This document shows, piece after piece, positions 1 to 7,203 of a stretch of 13,791 nt of DNA. The stretch comes from a bacterium (lineage in GTDB: Bacteria; Patescibacteriota; Minisyncoccia; Phycocordibacterales; UBA10002). The translations under genes were made by a program, and so were the position numbers. The notes under the pieces were generated by a model. That model saw nothing but the letters and a program-made list of their open reading frames with translations, did not search any database and was not told the origin of the DNA. The stretch is taken from contig JAUYPY010000038.1 of NCBI GenBank assembly GCA_030697445.1, positions 1-13,791 of the forward strand. The letters run 5' to 3'. How positions within the stretch are numbered: the first letter of the stretch is position 1; each line of letters begins with the position of its first letter.

Positions 1-872
1 GGAAGAAAGAAACTCGCAAGGTCAACAGCAACTTCCAAAAAACCGCCGGGGTTGCCGCGTAAGTCAATGATGAGTTTGTTGGAACTGCTCACGATAAAGT
101 CTCTCAGTGCGTCGCGGAACATTTGCGGAGCCGCGGATGAAAAATTGTAGAGTTTAATAACAAATACGCCGTTCTCGCGCAGCCCATTCCCCTTCGCGGT
201 CGTCGTTGCCATATCCCCCGCTTTTTTCGGCGATTCCTTAAACTCCGTGTCAATTGTCGGAATCGTAATCACATCGCGCACAACAGACACCTCAAACGGC
301 GCGCGCTTGCCGTTCCTTATTATGGTAAAGCGTACGGGAGTTCCCTTTTTGCCGCGAATCAAGCGCACAGCTTGCTCAGTTTTCATTCCCACCGTTACTG
401 TATCGTTGATTTTAATTATTTTGTCTCCCGGCTGAATGCCCGCGGCGGCGGCCGGAGTGCCGTTCAAAGGCGCCACAACTACGATCACCTCATCGCGCGA
501 ATCAATCTCCATTCCAACGCCTTCAAAACTGCCGTTGATTTCGCTCTGAAACATCGCAGCTTCATCGGGCGGCATAAACACGGTGTACGGATCCTTGAGC
601 GACGAAGCAAGTCCTTCAATAGAACCCCATACCTTTTCTTGCGGTGTCGTGGTCGCATTTCCGACATATTTTTCATTTAAAACATTCCATGCTTTCCAAA
701 ATGGCGCGAAATCAATTTCGTCTGGCATCCCTTCCGTTTTGTTCGCAAGCCCGACGGCTCCTTCAATCGCGGGTCTGCGCGTCTCGCCAAACTTCGCGCC
801 TGCAAAAAAAAGCGCCGCCGAGAGTACAAGTGCAAACGCATACTGCGCCCCGCGATTTTTCTTGTGTTCCAT
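1..872 (-). CDS. S41-family C-terminal processing peptidase, 3' part cut by window edge
   Basis: This is the N-terminal 290 residues of a CtpA/Prc-like serine protease that would act outside the cytoplasmic membrane. Residues 1-10 are basic and polar. A hydrophobic segment at about 11-27 looks like an uncleaved signal anchor. A helical region at about 55-112 carries the family-like stretch FWKAWNVLNEKYV. A PDZ domain follows at about 115-200 (FEGVGMEI, then PGDKIIKIN), and the peptidase core begins with LRGNPGG at 271-277. The catalytic Ser/Lys pair of the family lies further downstream, outside the window, so activity cannot be judged. The ATG at 872 is chosen because the hydrophobic anchor follows at once and a good promoter ends 8 nt before it; no Shine-Dalgarno is visible. 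It lies downstream of the signalling operon, but with its own promoter. The family assignment is firm; the substrate is unknown. Confidence 0.9.
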   Translation of the reverse strand, partial: MEHKKNRGAQYAFALVLSAALFFAGAKFGETRRPAIEGAVGLANKTEGMPDEIDFAPFWKAWNVLNEKYVGNATTTPQEKVWGSIEGLASSLKDPYTVFMPPDEAAMFQSEINGSFEGVGMEIDSRDEVIVVVAPLNGTPAAAAGIQPGDKIIKINDTVTVGMKTEQAVRLIRGKKGTPVRFTIIRNGKRAPFEVSVVRDVITIPTIDTEFKESPKKAGDMATTTAKGNGLRENGVFVIKLYNFSSAAPQMFRDALRDFIVSSSNKLIIDLRGNPGGFLEVAVDLASFFL

Positions 873-880
873 AGCGCTTT

Positions 881-909
881 ATTATCGCAAAAATAGACCA
901 GTAAGTCAA
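881..909 (-). promoter_or_regulatory. Promoter for the S41 peptidase, probably leaderless
   Basis: On the minus strand there is a -35 TTGACT (909-904), a 17-nt spacer and a -10 GATAAT (886-881), both one base from the sigma-70-type consensus. Only 8 nt separate the -10 box from the ATG at 872, so transcription would start within a base or two of the start codon. It lies in the gap after the response-regulator stop at 920. Confidence 0.65.
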
Positions 910-919
910 AAGCACCGCG

Positions 920-1735
920 TTATGTCAACACACTTTTGATTTCAGCGACGATTTCATCAAGAGTAACTGTCGCTTTAATTAAGAAACGTGCCGCACCGAG
1001 CGTTTTGCCTTTTTCCACATCATCGCTCTGACCGAGGTTAGAAAGCAGAATAACTGGAATTGATTTTGTTTGTGGATTTGCTTTGAGTCGTTTGAGCACT
1101 TCGTATCCATCAACGCCAGGAAGTAGAATGTCTAACAAGATAACATCCGGGTGTTCAGATGCGGCAAGCGCGAGCGCTTCTTCGCCGTCGATCGCGTGCG
1201 CCATCGTACACTCTTGCGTTGAAAGCTTGCGCGCAATGAGGTCGGAAAGAAATGTGTCGTCTTCCACCCAAAGTACTTTCTTGCCTTTAAGTGCGCCTGT
1301 CAGCGGGGTCGCGCTCTCTCCTCCCACAGAGACCACCGCATCCGCGCCCCCTTTGCCCAATTGAGTTCGCACCTTCACCATTACTTCCTCAGGATCAAAC
1401 TGTGCTTTGACCAGATAATCTTTGACTCCAAGAGAAAGAGCGCGGTTGATCTCTACCGGCTGGCCTGAATTTGAGATGACCACAACGGGAATATTCACGA
1501 TGTCTTTGTCTTTGAACTTCTCTTCCAAAACTTCATAACCATTCATTTTCGGCAAGATGATATCCAATAGCACTAAATCTGGTTTCCAACTTCGTATCTC
1601 GGCAAGGCCGGACACACCGTCTCCTGCGAGCCGTGTTTCATAGTCGGCAGCCGCCAACTTCTGCATCAGCACGCTTCCTAGAAACGCGTCATCTTCGATA
1701 ATTAAAATCTTTTGTTTGTTTTGTGTCATCACCAT
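920..1735 (-). CDS. Response regulator with two receiver domains and no output domain
   Basis: The protein is 271 aa and consists almost entirely of two CheY-like receiver domains. REC1 (about 9-125) has the acidic pair D15/D16, phospho-acceptor D58 in LVLLDIILP, S88 and K110. REC2 (about 152-271) has D159/D160, D202 in VILLDILLP, S232 and K254. Both therefore look phosphorylatable. They are joined by a Gly/Ala/Ser/Val-rich linker at about 127-150. No DNA-binding, GGDEF or enzymatic domain is present, so output would have to come through protein-protein contact or phosphotransfer. It starts 25 nt after the histidine kinase stop and is the last gene of the FIST-kinase-regulator operon. The start could instead be the ATG at 1729 (third codon); neither has a clear ribosome-binding site. 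Confidence 0.93.
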   Translation of the reverse strand: MVMTQNKQKILIIEDDAFLGSVLMQKLAAADYETRLAGDGVSGLAEIRSWKPDLVLLDIILPKMNGYEVLEEKFKDKDIVNIPVVVISNSGQPVEINRALSLGVKDYLVKAQFDPEEVMVKVRTQLGKGGADAVVSVGGESATPLTGALKGKKVLWVEDDTFLSDLIARKLSTQECTMAHAIDGEEALALAASEHPDVILLDILLPGVDGYEVLKRLKANPQTKSIPVILLSNLGQSDDVEKGKTLGAARFLIKATVTLDEIVAEIKSVLT

Positions 1736-1760
1736 AATGAATAATTACTACATCCGAAGA

Positions 1761-2573
1761 TTATACAATCGGAATGGTAAAATAAAAAGTAGACCCTTGC
1801 CCCTCAATGCTTTTAAACCAAATCCGCCCCCCATGCTTTTCCACAATGTTCTTCACAATAAAAAGGCCTAGTCCAGAACCATCGGTCTCCTCTTTTACGG
1901 CGTTGCGCGCACGGAAGAATCTTTCAAAAATATACTGTTTTTGTTCATTTGGAATGCCAATACCGGTATCAATGACCCACACACGAACCGCGTTTTCCCC
2001 CTCGGGAGACATACCGACTTCAATAGTACCATTTCTACGAGAATACTTTATTGCATTATCCAAAAGATTTTGGAAAACAGCGCGCATTTTTTCCGGGTCC
2101 GCATGTACTTTAGGTACTTCTACCTTCGTGGGTGTGATACGAACTACCACCTCCTTTGCATTTGCTTGCGGCAAAAGTTCAAAAAGCACATTGTCTAGTA
2201 CATCTGCTAGCTGAATTGGCGCTGGTGCATAGCGCATCTTACCTGAGTCAATACGGTCTGCATCCAACATATCGTTTACCAGTCCGATCATTCGTTCATT
2301 TGACTCGTATGCCTTCATCAGGAGTGTTTTTTGCGGCGTAGGCACAACCCCAACATCTCCGTTAATGAGAAGATTTAATGTCCATTTTATTCCCGAAAGC
2401 GGAGTACGAAGCTGATGCGCAACTACCATAATGAAACCTGATTTAGCTTCATCCAATTTGTGCAGCTGCTCGTTCGCGCGCGTAAGCTCCAAATCGCGCC
2501 GCACCAAAAGACGCGCAGCATTCTCCTGTTCAGCAAGTAATCGCACCAATTTTTCTTGTTCACCAATCTCCAT
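1761..2573 (-). CDS. Soluble sensor histidine kinase
   Basis: The protein is 270 aa with no transmembrane segment and no N-terminal sensor domain. Residues about 5-45 form a probable coiled coil. A HisKA domain follows with phospho-acceptor H53 in AHQLRTPLSG. The HATPase_c domain has the N-box NLLDNAIKYS (169-178), G1 box DTGIGIP (202-208), F-box IFERFFR and G2 box GSGLGL (232-237), so all catalytic boxes are intact. It starts 6 nt after the stop of the FIST-domain gene and is followed by a double-receiver regulator. The likely arrangement is that FIST senses a ligand in trans, this kinase autophosphorylates, and the regulator receives phosphate. That pathway is inferred from gene order. No Shine-Dalgarno is seen, so translational coupling to the FIST gene is likely. 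Confidence 0.93.
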   Translation of the reverse strand: MEIGEQEKLVRLLAEQENAARLLVRRDLELTRANEQLHKLDEAKSGFIMVVAHQLRTPLSGIKWTLNLLINGDVGVVPTPQKTLLMKAYESNERMIGLVNDMLDADRIDSGKMRYAPAPIQLADVLDNVLFELLPQANAKEVVVRITPTKVEVPKVHADPEKMRAVFQNLLDNAIKYSRRNGTIEVGMSPEGENAVRVWVIDTGIGIPNEQKQYIFERFFRARNAVKEETDGSGLGLFIVKNIVEKHGGRIWFKSIEGQGSTFYFTIPIV

Positions 2574-2579
2574 ACAAAG

Positions 2580-3782
2580 TTAATCGCCGAGTACGCAAAT
2601 GACCACTGTTTCGTTATGGAACGCAGGATTGCATTTGTCAATATTGCGAACCTCGCCTCCAAGCGGAGCTTGTTCGCCGTATGTGTAAAATCCTATGAGC
2701 GGCGTAGATTTGCCAACAACCTCTTGAATTGCGTTAATTTCATCACCTCTACGCTCCCCGAAGAGTTTGCTGCGCGCGATACAGTTGAAAATAATAACAG
2801 CTTTCGGCGTGGCGACGCCAAGCTCCCGCATCGCATGTTTCGCCGCCTGTTTTGCAACTTTCACCGCTTCCTCGCGACTCCCGATCATCAAGCGAATCTC
2901 CGAACCCTCTGGAATCTCCGCGGCGCAGGTAATAGAACCGTTCTCATCCACTGTAATTGGGTCGCGAATAAGGAGTTCATCGCTTCCCTCCACCTGCATG
3001 CCAAGCGGGTAGGTAATTGCGAGCTTTGCGAGCGCTTCGGTTTTGAGCTCTTTAGCGCGCTCCGCGCCGAAGTAATCTTCGTAAATGCGTATTGCCGGTT
3101 TGCCATCTAACTCGTGAAGCACTGCACCGTTTGACTTCGTCACTTTTTTCGGCGCGCCGACTGGAATCCAGCCATGTTTAACGCCGATACCCATCTTAAA
3201 GGAGCCCTGCAGCCCGAGCCCGATGACCGCACCGGAATACACTATATCATTCAAATACTGGAAGGTCTTCTTAAATTCAAAATCGTCTCCAGCCGCACCG
3301 CCGACGACCGGAAAATGAGGCCCGAGAGTGTCCAAGACGCCGCGCACAATGTCGGCGCCGTTCCCCACGAGCACATCGGGAAGCATTATAAACGCGTCCA
3401 GCTTTTTGCCGGGTGCTTGCGTGGCGACTGCCTCCGCGGCGCGCGCGCCGGCGACGCGCGCGCCTTCCGCGATATTTTCACCTACTCCAGCATACCAATT
3501 GATACCATCGGTTTTAAGCGCCATCACCGCGACGGAGTGGCGCTTCGCGGGGCCATCGGTCGTAATTTCCCCTGCAGTAGAACAGCCAACCAAAAGCGCG
3601 TTCTTTGAAACAGAGCGCACGCCGGCAAGCATCTTCGCTTGGTCATAACGCACCGATGCGAACACAATAACCGCATTCGGGTCAGAATCGCCCAAATTAT
3701 CTACCGCGTCTTGCGCCGCATTAGCGCCAATTGCATATGAGTCATCTCCTTCTGCAAGTCCAACGCCTGCTTTTATTGACAT
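2580..3782 (-). CDS. FIST-domain sensory protein (FIST_N plus FIST_C)
   Basis: The protein is 400 aa and soluble, with no signal peptide or membrane segment. Residues about 25-225 match FIST_N in style: an AVIVFASVRYD strand, then LLVGCSTAGEIT, and VVGGAAGDDF at about 160. Residues about 230-385 match FIST_C, with HELDGKPAIRIYEDYFG, YPLGMQV, EGSEIRLMIGSR and a C-terminal segment with a cysteine in VIIFNCIAR and GFYTYGEQAPLGG. FIST domains are known as intracellular ligand-binding sensors found next to or fused with kinases and chemoreceptors. Here the domain is a separate gene that opens a three-gene operon and ends 6 nt before the kinase start. It has no enzymatic motif of its own. The ligand is unknown; small molecules such as amino acids have been proposed for the family. 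Confidence 0.9.
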   Translation of the reverse strand: MSIKAGVGLAEGDDSYAIGANAAQDAVDNLGDSDPNAVIVFASVRYDQAKMLAGVRSVSKNALLVGCSTAGEITTDGPAKRHSVAVMALKTDGINWYAGVGENIAEGARVAGARAAEAVATQAPGKKLDAFIMLPDVLVGNGADIVRGVLDTLGPHFPVVGGAAGDDFEFKKTFQYLNDIVYSGAVIGLGLQGSFKMGIGVKHGWIPVGAPKKVTKSNGAVLHELDGKPAIRIYEDYFGAERAKELKTEALAKLAITYPLGMQVEGSDELLIRDPITVDENGSITCAAEIPEGSEIRLMIGSREEAVKVAKQAAKHAMRELGVATPKAVIIFNCIARSKLFGERRGDEINAIQEVVGKSTPLIGFYTYGEQAPLGGEVRNIDKCNPAFHNETVVICVLGD

Positions 3783-3811
3783 GAAAATAAATGGTCTAGT
3801 GAATAAGCGTT

Positions 3812-3820
3812 ATTATAACA
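3812..3820 (-). promoter_or_regulatory. Extended -10 promoter of the FIST-kinase-regulator operon
   Basis: On the minus strand the site reads TGTTATAAT: a perfect TATAAT with the TG of an extended -10 one base upstream. No good -35 is present at 17 nt. The expected start of transcription is near 3805, giving a leader of about 23 nt before the FIST ATG at 3782. Confidence 0.6.
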
Positions 3821-3862
3821 AAAAAATGGCGCGTGGATTGCAACGCTATTGTGTATAAGCGC

Positions 3863-3897
3863 ATTTTTTGATTGACATCGGATGTCAATCAAAAAAT
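3863..3897. repeat. Perfect 35-nt palindrome after uvrB (copy 1 of a dispersed element)
   Basis: Two 17-nt arms (3863-3879 and 3881-3897) are exact reverse complements around a single central G at 3880. The inner core is TTGACATC-G-GATGTCAA and the outer ends are T-run and A-run. It begins 3 nt after the uvrB stop codon (3900-3902). The same core occurs at 6458-6500 inside tgt. On both strands the T-run comes before the stem and the A-run after it, the reverse of an intrinsic terminator, so it is better called a repeat. Confidence 0.9.
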
Positions 3898-3899
3898 AC

Positions 3900-5897
3900 T
3901 TAAAGACTTTCTAAAACGCAAATCTCATCGCGTAAGAGTGCTGCGGACTCGAAGTCCAGTATTTTCACCGCTGCGTTCATCTGCGCTTTTTTCTCTTTTA
4001 AAAGTTTTGCGCGCGATGTGTGTTTGAGCGCTTCGCGGTCGAGCGCTATCAAAGATGCTACCGCTTGTTTATGCTCCAGCCCAAGCGACTCCGCCATCTC
4101 GTGCACTTTTTTCACAATCGTCTTTGGCGTAATGTTATGTTTTTTGTTGTATGCAACCTGAATTGCGCGACGCCGGTTGGTCTCTCCTATTGCCCGTTCC
4201 ATTGAACCAGTTACGGTATCGGCATACAAAATCACGCGCCCCGCCACATTGCGCGCCGCGCGCCCGATAATCTGAATGAGCGAGGTTGCCGAACGCAGGA
4301 ATCCTTCGCGGTCTGCGTCCAAAATCCCGATAAGCGACACTTCTGGCAAATCCAACCCTTCGCGCAAAAGATTAACGCCAACAATACAATCAAATACACC
4401 CTTCCGAAAATCCGCCAAAATCTGGATGCGCGGTAGCGTTTCAATGTCGCTGTGCAAATATTCGGCTTTTATATTTTTATCTTTAAGAAATGCCGTTAAA
4501 TCCTCCGCCATCTTTTTCGTGAGCGTCGTCGCAATCACCCGCCCGCCTTTTTTTATCGCCGCTTCCGCTTCTGTAATAAAATCAGAAATCTGTCCGCGGT
4601 ATTTTTCTTTTTCAGAAACCGGCTTAACGCTGATTTCTGGGTCAATAAGACCCGTCGGACGAATTACTTGCTCTACCACGCCTTTTTTCTCCAACTCATA
4701 TGGCCCAGGCGTTGCCGAAGTGAAAAGCGTTTTCCCTATACGCGCTTCAAATTCGGCAAACTGGAGCGGACGATTGTCTTTTGCAGACGGCAGCCGGAAG
4801 CCGTGCTCAACAAGCGTTTCTTTGCGCGCACGATCGCCTGCGTACATTCCTCGAATTTGCGGCACCGTCACATGCGACTCGTCTATAATCGTTAAAAAAT
4901 CTTTCGTGTTCTTTGCAAAATACGACATAAGCGTATCCGGCGGCTCGCCGAGAAGCTTCCCCGAAAAATGCCGCGAATAATTCTCAATGCCGTTGCAGTA
5001 ACCGACTTCTTTGATCATCGCGAGGTCGTAGCTCGTGCGGCGCTTCAAGCGTTCCGCTTCAAGAAGTTTCTTTTCTTTTTCAAATGTCTTGAGTTGCGCG
5101 CTTAATTCCGACTTAATTGTCGCAACAGCTCGCGTGCGGTCTGCTTCAGGTGTAATGAAATGTTTCGCGGGAAAAATAAAAAGTGTGTCCGTTTCTTCCA
5201 AAAGCCGGCGGGACACTGGATTGATTTTCTGTATCCGTTCTATGCGCTCGCCTTTTATTTCTATACGGTACATCTCCCGCGCGCTTTGCGGAATAACCTC
5301 CACTACATTGCCAAGCGCGCGACATTGCCCGGGAGTTAAGTCCGCAGTCGTGCGTTCGTAATGCACGCCAATAAGCGCGCGCAATATTTCACTGCGAGAA
5401 ATCGCCTGCCCTTTTTCCAACTTAATATTTACTTTTTCATATTCCTCGGGGCTCCCCAACCCGTAAATACAGGAAACGCTCGCAACCACAATCACATCGC
5501 TGCGCGTCAAAAGTGCCTCCGTCGCCGCGTGCCGCAAGCGTTCAATTTCTTCGTTTATCTGCGCCTCTTTTTCAATATAGGTATCGGTAATCGGCATATA
5601 CGCTTCCGGTTGATAGTAATCGTAGTAGGAAACAAAATAGTGCACCGCGTTGTCGGGGAAGAATTCTTTGTACTCTTGCGCCAGTTGCGCCGCTAGCGTC
5701 TTGTTGTGCGCAATCACGAGCGTCGGCTTCTGAAGCGCCGCAATCACATTCGCTGCGGTAAAGGTCTTGCCGCTCCCCGTAACACCAAGAAGCGTCTGAT
5801 ACTGCTTTCCCTTTTCAAACCCTTCCACAAGCGCATGTATCGCTTTCGGCTGATCGCCCGCGGGTTTATAAGTGGTTTTGAGTTTAAATTTTTCCAT
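3900..5897 (-). CDS. uvrB: UvrABC excinuclease subunit B
   Basis: UvrB is the DNA-damage verification helicase of nucleotide excision repair; it is loaded by UvrA and recruits UvrC. The 665-aa length is typical. Visible parts are Walker A GVTGSGKT (38-45), the tyrosine-rich beta-hairpin starting YVSYYDYYQPEAYMP, the Walker B-type motif DESH followed by VTVPQIRGMYAGD, helicase motifs in DREGFLRS and QIIGRAARN, and a C-terminal UVR domain ending FESAALLRDEICVLESL that would contact UvrC. An upstream in-frame ATG at 5939 would add 14 residues. The start at 5897 is preferred because the resulting N-terminus MEKFKLKTTYKPAGDQP matches the family. It overlaps the end of tgt by 14 nt, so translation is probably coupled. 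The gene is complete and normal. Confidence 0.97.
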   Translation of the reverse strand: MEKFKLKTTYKPAGDQPKAIHALVEGFEKGKQYQTLLGVTGSGKTFTAANVIAALQKPTLVIAHNKTLAAQLAQEYKEFFPDNAVHYFVSYYDYYQPEAYMPITDTYIEKEAQINEEIERLRHAATEALLTRSDVIVVASVSCIYGLGSPEEYEKVNIKLEKGQAISRSEILRALIGVHYERTTADLTPGQCRALGNVVEVIPQSAREMYRIEIKGERIERIQKINPVSRRLLEETDTLFIFPAKHFITPEADRTRAVATIKSELSAQLKTFEKEKKLLEAERLKRRTSYDLAMIKEVGYCNGIENYSRHFSGKLLGEPPDTLMSYFAKNTKDFLTIIDESHVTVPQIRGMYAGDRARKETLVEHGFRLPSAKDNRPLQFAEFEARIGKTLFTSATPGPYELEKKGVVEQVIRPTGLIDPEISVKPVSEKEKYRGQISDFITEAEAAIKKGGRVIATTLTKKMAEDLTAFLKDKNIKAEYLHSDIETLPRIQILADFRKGVFDCIVGVNLLREGLDLPEVSLIGILDADREGFLRSATSLIQIIGRAARNVAGRVILYADTVTGSMERAIGETNRRRAIQVAYNKKHNITPKTIVKKVHEMAESLGLEHKQAVASLIALDREALKHTSRAKLLKEKKAQMNAAVKILDFESAALLRDEICVLESL

Positions 5898-7137
5898 ATG
5901 TATCCAAAAATCCATCTTTATATTTTTTAAACTTCCCATCCAAAATCGCTGTGCGCATATTTTTTACCAAGCCAATGAAAAAAGAAAGGTTGTGGATTGA
6001 TGCAAGTGTGTAGCCGAGCAGTTCTTGTGAGCGGAAGAGATGCGCGAGGTACGCGCGGGTGAAATTTATACAGGTGTAGCACGGGCAATCTTTCTCCAAC
6101 GGCGAGAAGTCAGTGCGGAAGCGCGCGTTCGTGATGTTCACCCTCCCTTTTTTCGTATAGAGCGAACCGGTGCGCGCTTCGCGCGTCGGAGACACGCAAT
6201 CAAAGGTGTCGCAGCCGTTTTCAACTGCGGAAAACAAATCAGCTACGCCGCCTATACCTAAAAGATGCCGCGGTTTCTCCTCAGGCAGTATTTCATTAAC
6301 CCAGCGCACCGCGTTCCCCATATCCTCTTTCTCAAACGAACCTCCGATACCGAAACCGTCAAAATTCATCTTCCAAATCGCACGCGCGTTTTCTTTCCGC
6401 AAATCCTCGTAGCGCCCGCCCTGCACAATGCCAAACAGTGCTTGTTTCTTCTCTGTGCCCATATTTTTGATTGACATCGGATGTCGATCAAAAATATGGG
6501 CGGCGAGACAGCGAGCCGCCCATCGATGCGTTCGCTCCATTGCGCGGCGCTGATACGCCTTGTCTGCGTGTGGAGATGTGCACTCGTCAAACGCGAAAAT
6601 AATATCCGCGCCGAGCGCGTGCTGTATTTCAATGCTTCGCTCCGGCGTAAAACGATGTTCGCTTCCGTCTTTGTACGACCGAAAGTTAACGCCATAGTCG
6701 TCTATCTTAACCAATGCTTCCGTTTTCATCCTCTCCTTAGTTGTGCCACTCAGCCCCCGATGTTTTCTGCCTATCAACATCGGGGGCTGAGATACTTTCG
6801 AAGTCCTTTTCCCAAACGCCGCGCCGAGAGAAAATACTTGGAATCCTCCGGAGTCAGTCATAGTCGGGCCGTTCCAGCCCATAAATTTTCCTATCCCGCC
6901 CGCTTTTTTTACAATTTTTTCTCCAGGTTCCAAATAGAGATGGTAGGTATTACCAAGTACAACCTGCGCACCAGTGTTTTTTATCTGATCTGGCGCAAGC
7001 GCTTTAACTGTTGCTTTTGTACCAATCGCGACAAATGCGGGAGTTTCAATATTGCCGTGCGGTGTGTGCAAAACACCCGCCCGCCCGAGTTGGCGGGACA
7101 TCTTTTTCTCAATTTGAAAAGAAAAACCATTTTGCAT
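5884..7137 (-). CDS. tgt: tRNA-guanine transglycosylase with two palindrome-encoded inserts
   Basis: Tgt exchanges guanine-34 of certain tRNAs for a queuine-type base. The active-site Asp is D95 in TDSGGFQVFSL, and the nucleophile is in FDCVSPTREARTG. The zinc site is formed by CPCYTC and the later His of ASIHNL. At 417 aa it is longer than the usual 370-380. The extra length lies in two places: about residues 106-147 after FSLG, and residues 215-226 between LAAH and GTEKKQALFG. DNA palindromes encode residues 116-130 and about 214-227. Removing the second insert leaves spacing like that of ordinary Tgt proteins. The ATG at 7137 is preferred over the Met at codon 13 because FSFQIEKK resembles the normal N-terminus, and AAGGA lies 4 nt upstream. 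It precedes and overlaps uvrB. All key residues are present, so it is probably functional. Confidence 0.96.
   Translation of the reverse strand: MQNGFSFQIEKKMSRQLGRAGVLHTPHGNIETPAFVAIGTKATVKALAPDQIKNTGAQVVLGNTYHLYLEPGEKIVKKAGGIGKFMGWNGPTMTDSGGFQVFSLGAAFGKRTSKVSQPPMLIGRKHRGLSGTTKERMKTEALVKIDDYGVNFRSYKDGSEHRFTPERSIEIQHALGADIIFAFDECTSPHADKAYQRRAMERTHRWAARCLAAHIFDRHPMSIKNMGTEKKQALFGIVQGGRYEDLRKENARAIWKMNFDGFGIGGSFEKEDMGNAVRWVNEILPEEKPRHLLGIGGVADLFSAVENGCDTFDCVSPTREARTGSLYTKKGRVNITNARFRTDFSPLEKDCPCYTCINFTRAYLAHLFRSQELLGYTLASIHNLSFFIGLVKNMRTAILDGKFKKYKDGFLDTYGKI
6458..6500. repeat. 43-nt palindrome inside tgt (copy 2 of the dispersed element)
   Basis: Arms of 21 nt (6458-6478 and 6480-6500) surround a central G at 6479, with 20 of 21 positions paired; the mismatch is at 6486. 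The core TTTTTGATTGACATCGG continuing through 6492 matches the palindrome at 3863-3897 with one substitution, so the two are copies of one element. In tgt it encodes residues about 214-227, including the 12-residue stretch IFDRHPMSIKNM that ordinary Tgt lacks. Confidence 0.9.
6749..6791. repeat. GC-rich perfect hairpin inside tgt
   Basis: Perfect 16-nt arms (6749-6764, CTCAGCCCCCGATGTT, and its reverse complement at 6776-6791) flank an 11-nt loop. The total length, 43 nt, equals that of the other tgt palindrome. It encodes residues 116-130 (SQPPMLIGRKHRGLS) in a region that is short and variable in ordinary Tgt. Perfect pairing of this length is not expected from coding constraint alone. Confidence 0.9.
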
Positions 7138-7142
7138 ATAAT
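7114..7142 (+). promoter_or_regulatory. Promoter of the LOG-family gene
   Basis: There is a -35 TTGAAA (7114-7119), a 17-nt spacer and a perfect -10 TATAAT (7137-7142). The site overlaps the first codons of tgt on the opposite strand. It predicts a transcript start near 7149 and a leader of about 55 nt before the ATG at 7204. Confidence 0.75.
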
Positions 7143-7203
7143 CCTTACGCTAACAAAACATGCCCAATTTGCCAAACGAGCCGAATCTTTCTACAATATA
7201 GTT

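Noticed and set aside
890..919. Terminator after the response regulator
   Set aside because: Only a weak CTTTT/AAAAG pairing is present, without a stable stem; the region is better explained by the S41 promoter.
3421..3475. GC-rich inverted/direct repeat (GGCGCGCGC type) in the FIST gene
   Set aside because: It comes from repeated Gly-Ala-Arg codons (GARVAGARAAEA) in ordinary coding sequence and has no second copy or symmetric boundaries.
3863..3897. Intrinsic terminator for uvrB
   Set aside because: The stem is AT-rich and on both strands the T-run precedes it and the A-run follows it, so no U-tract follows the hairpin in either direction.
5898..5939. Longer UvrB start at 5939
   Set aside because: The 14 extra residues lie within tgt and are not family-like; the start at 5897 gives the standard N-terminus.
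6496..6523. Nine-bp-arm hairpin (ATGGGCGGC) next to the tgt palindrome
   Set aside because: It encodes the conserved HRWAARCLAAH segment, so the pairing can be explained by Ala-rich codon use. It may still extend the fold of the neighbouring palindrome, but I cannot separate the two.
7075..7100. Short GC hairpin (CCCGCC/GGCGGG) near the tgt start
   Set aside because: It has only 6 bp arms, lies in coding sequence and has no T-run; likely chance in GC-rich codons.
6481..7203. N-terminal extension of the LOG gene to about 471 aa
   Set aside because: The extra 241 residues are antisense to tgt and show no family features. The LOG family length, the ATG at 7204 and the promoter at 7114-7142 all argue for the short form.
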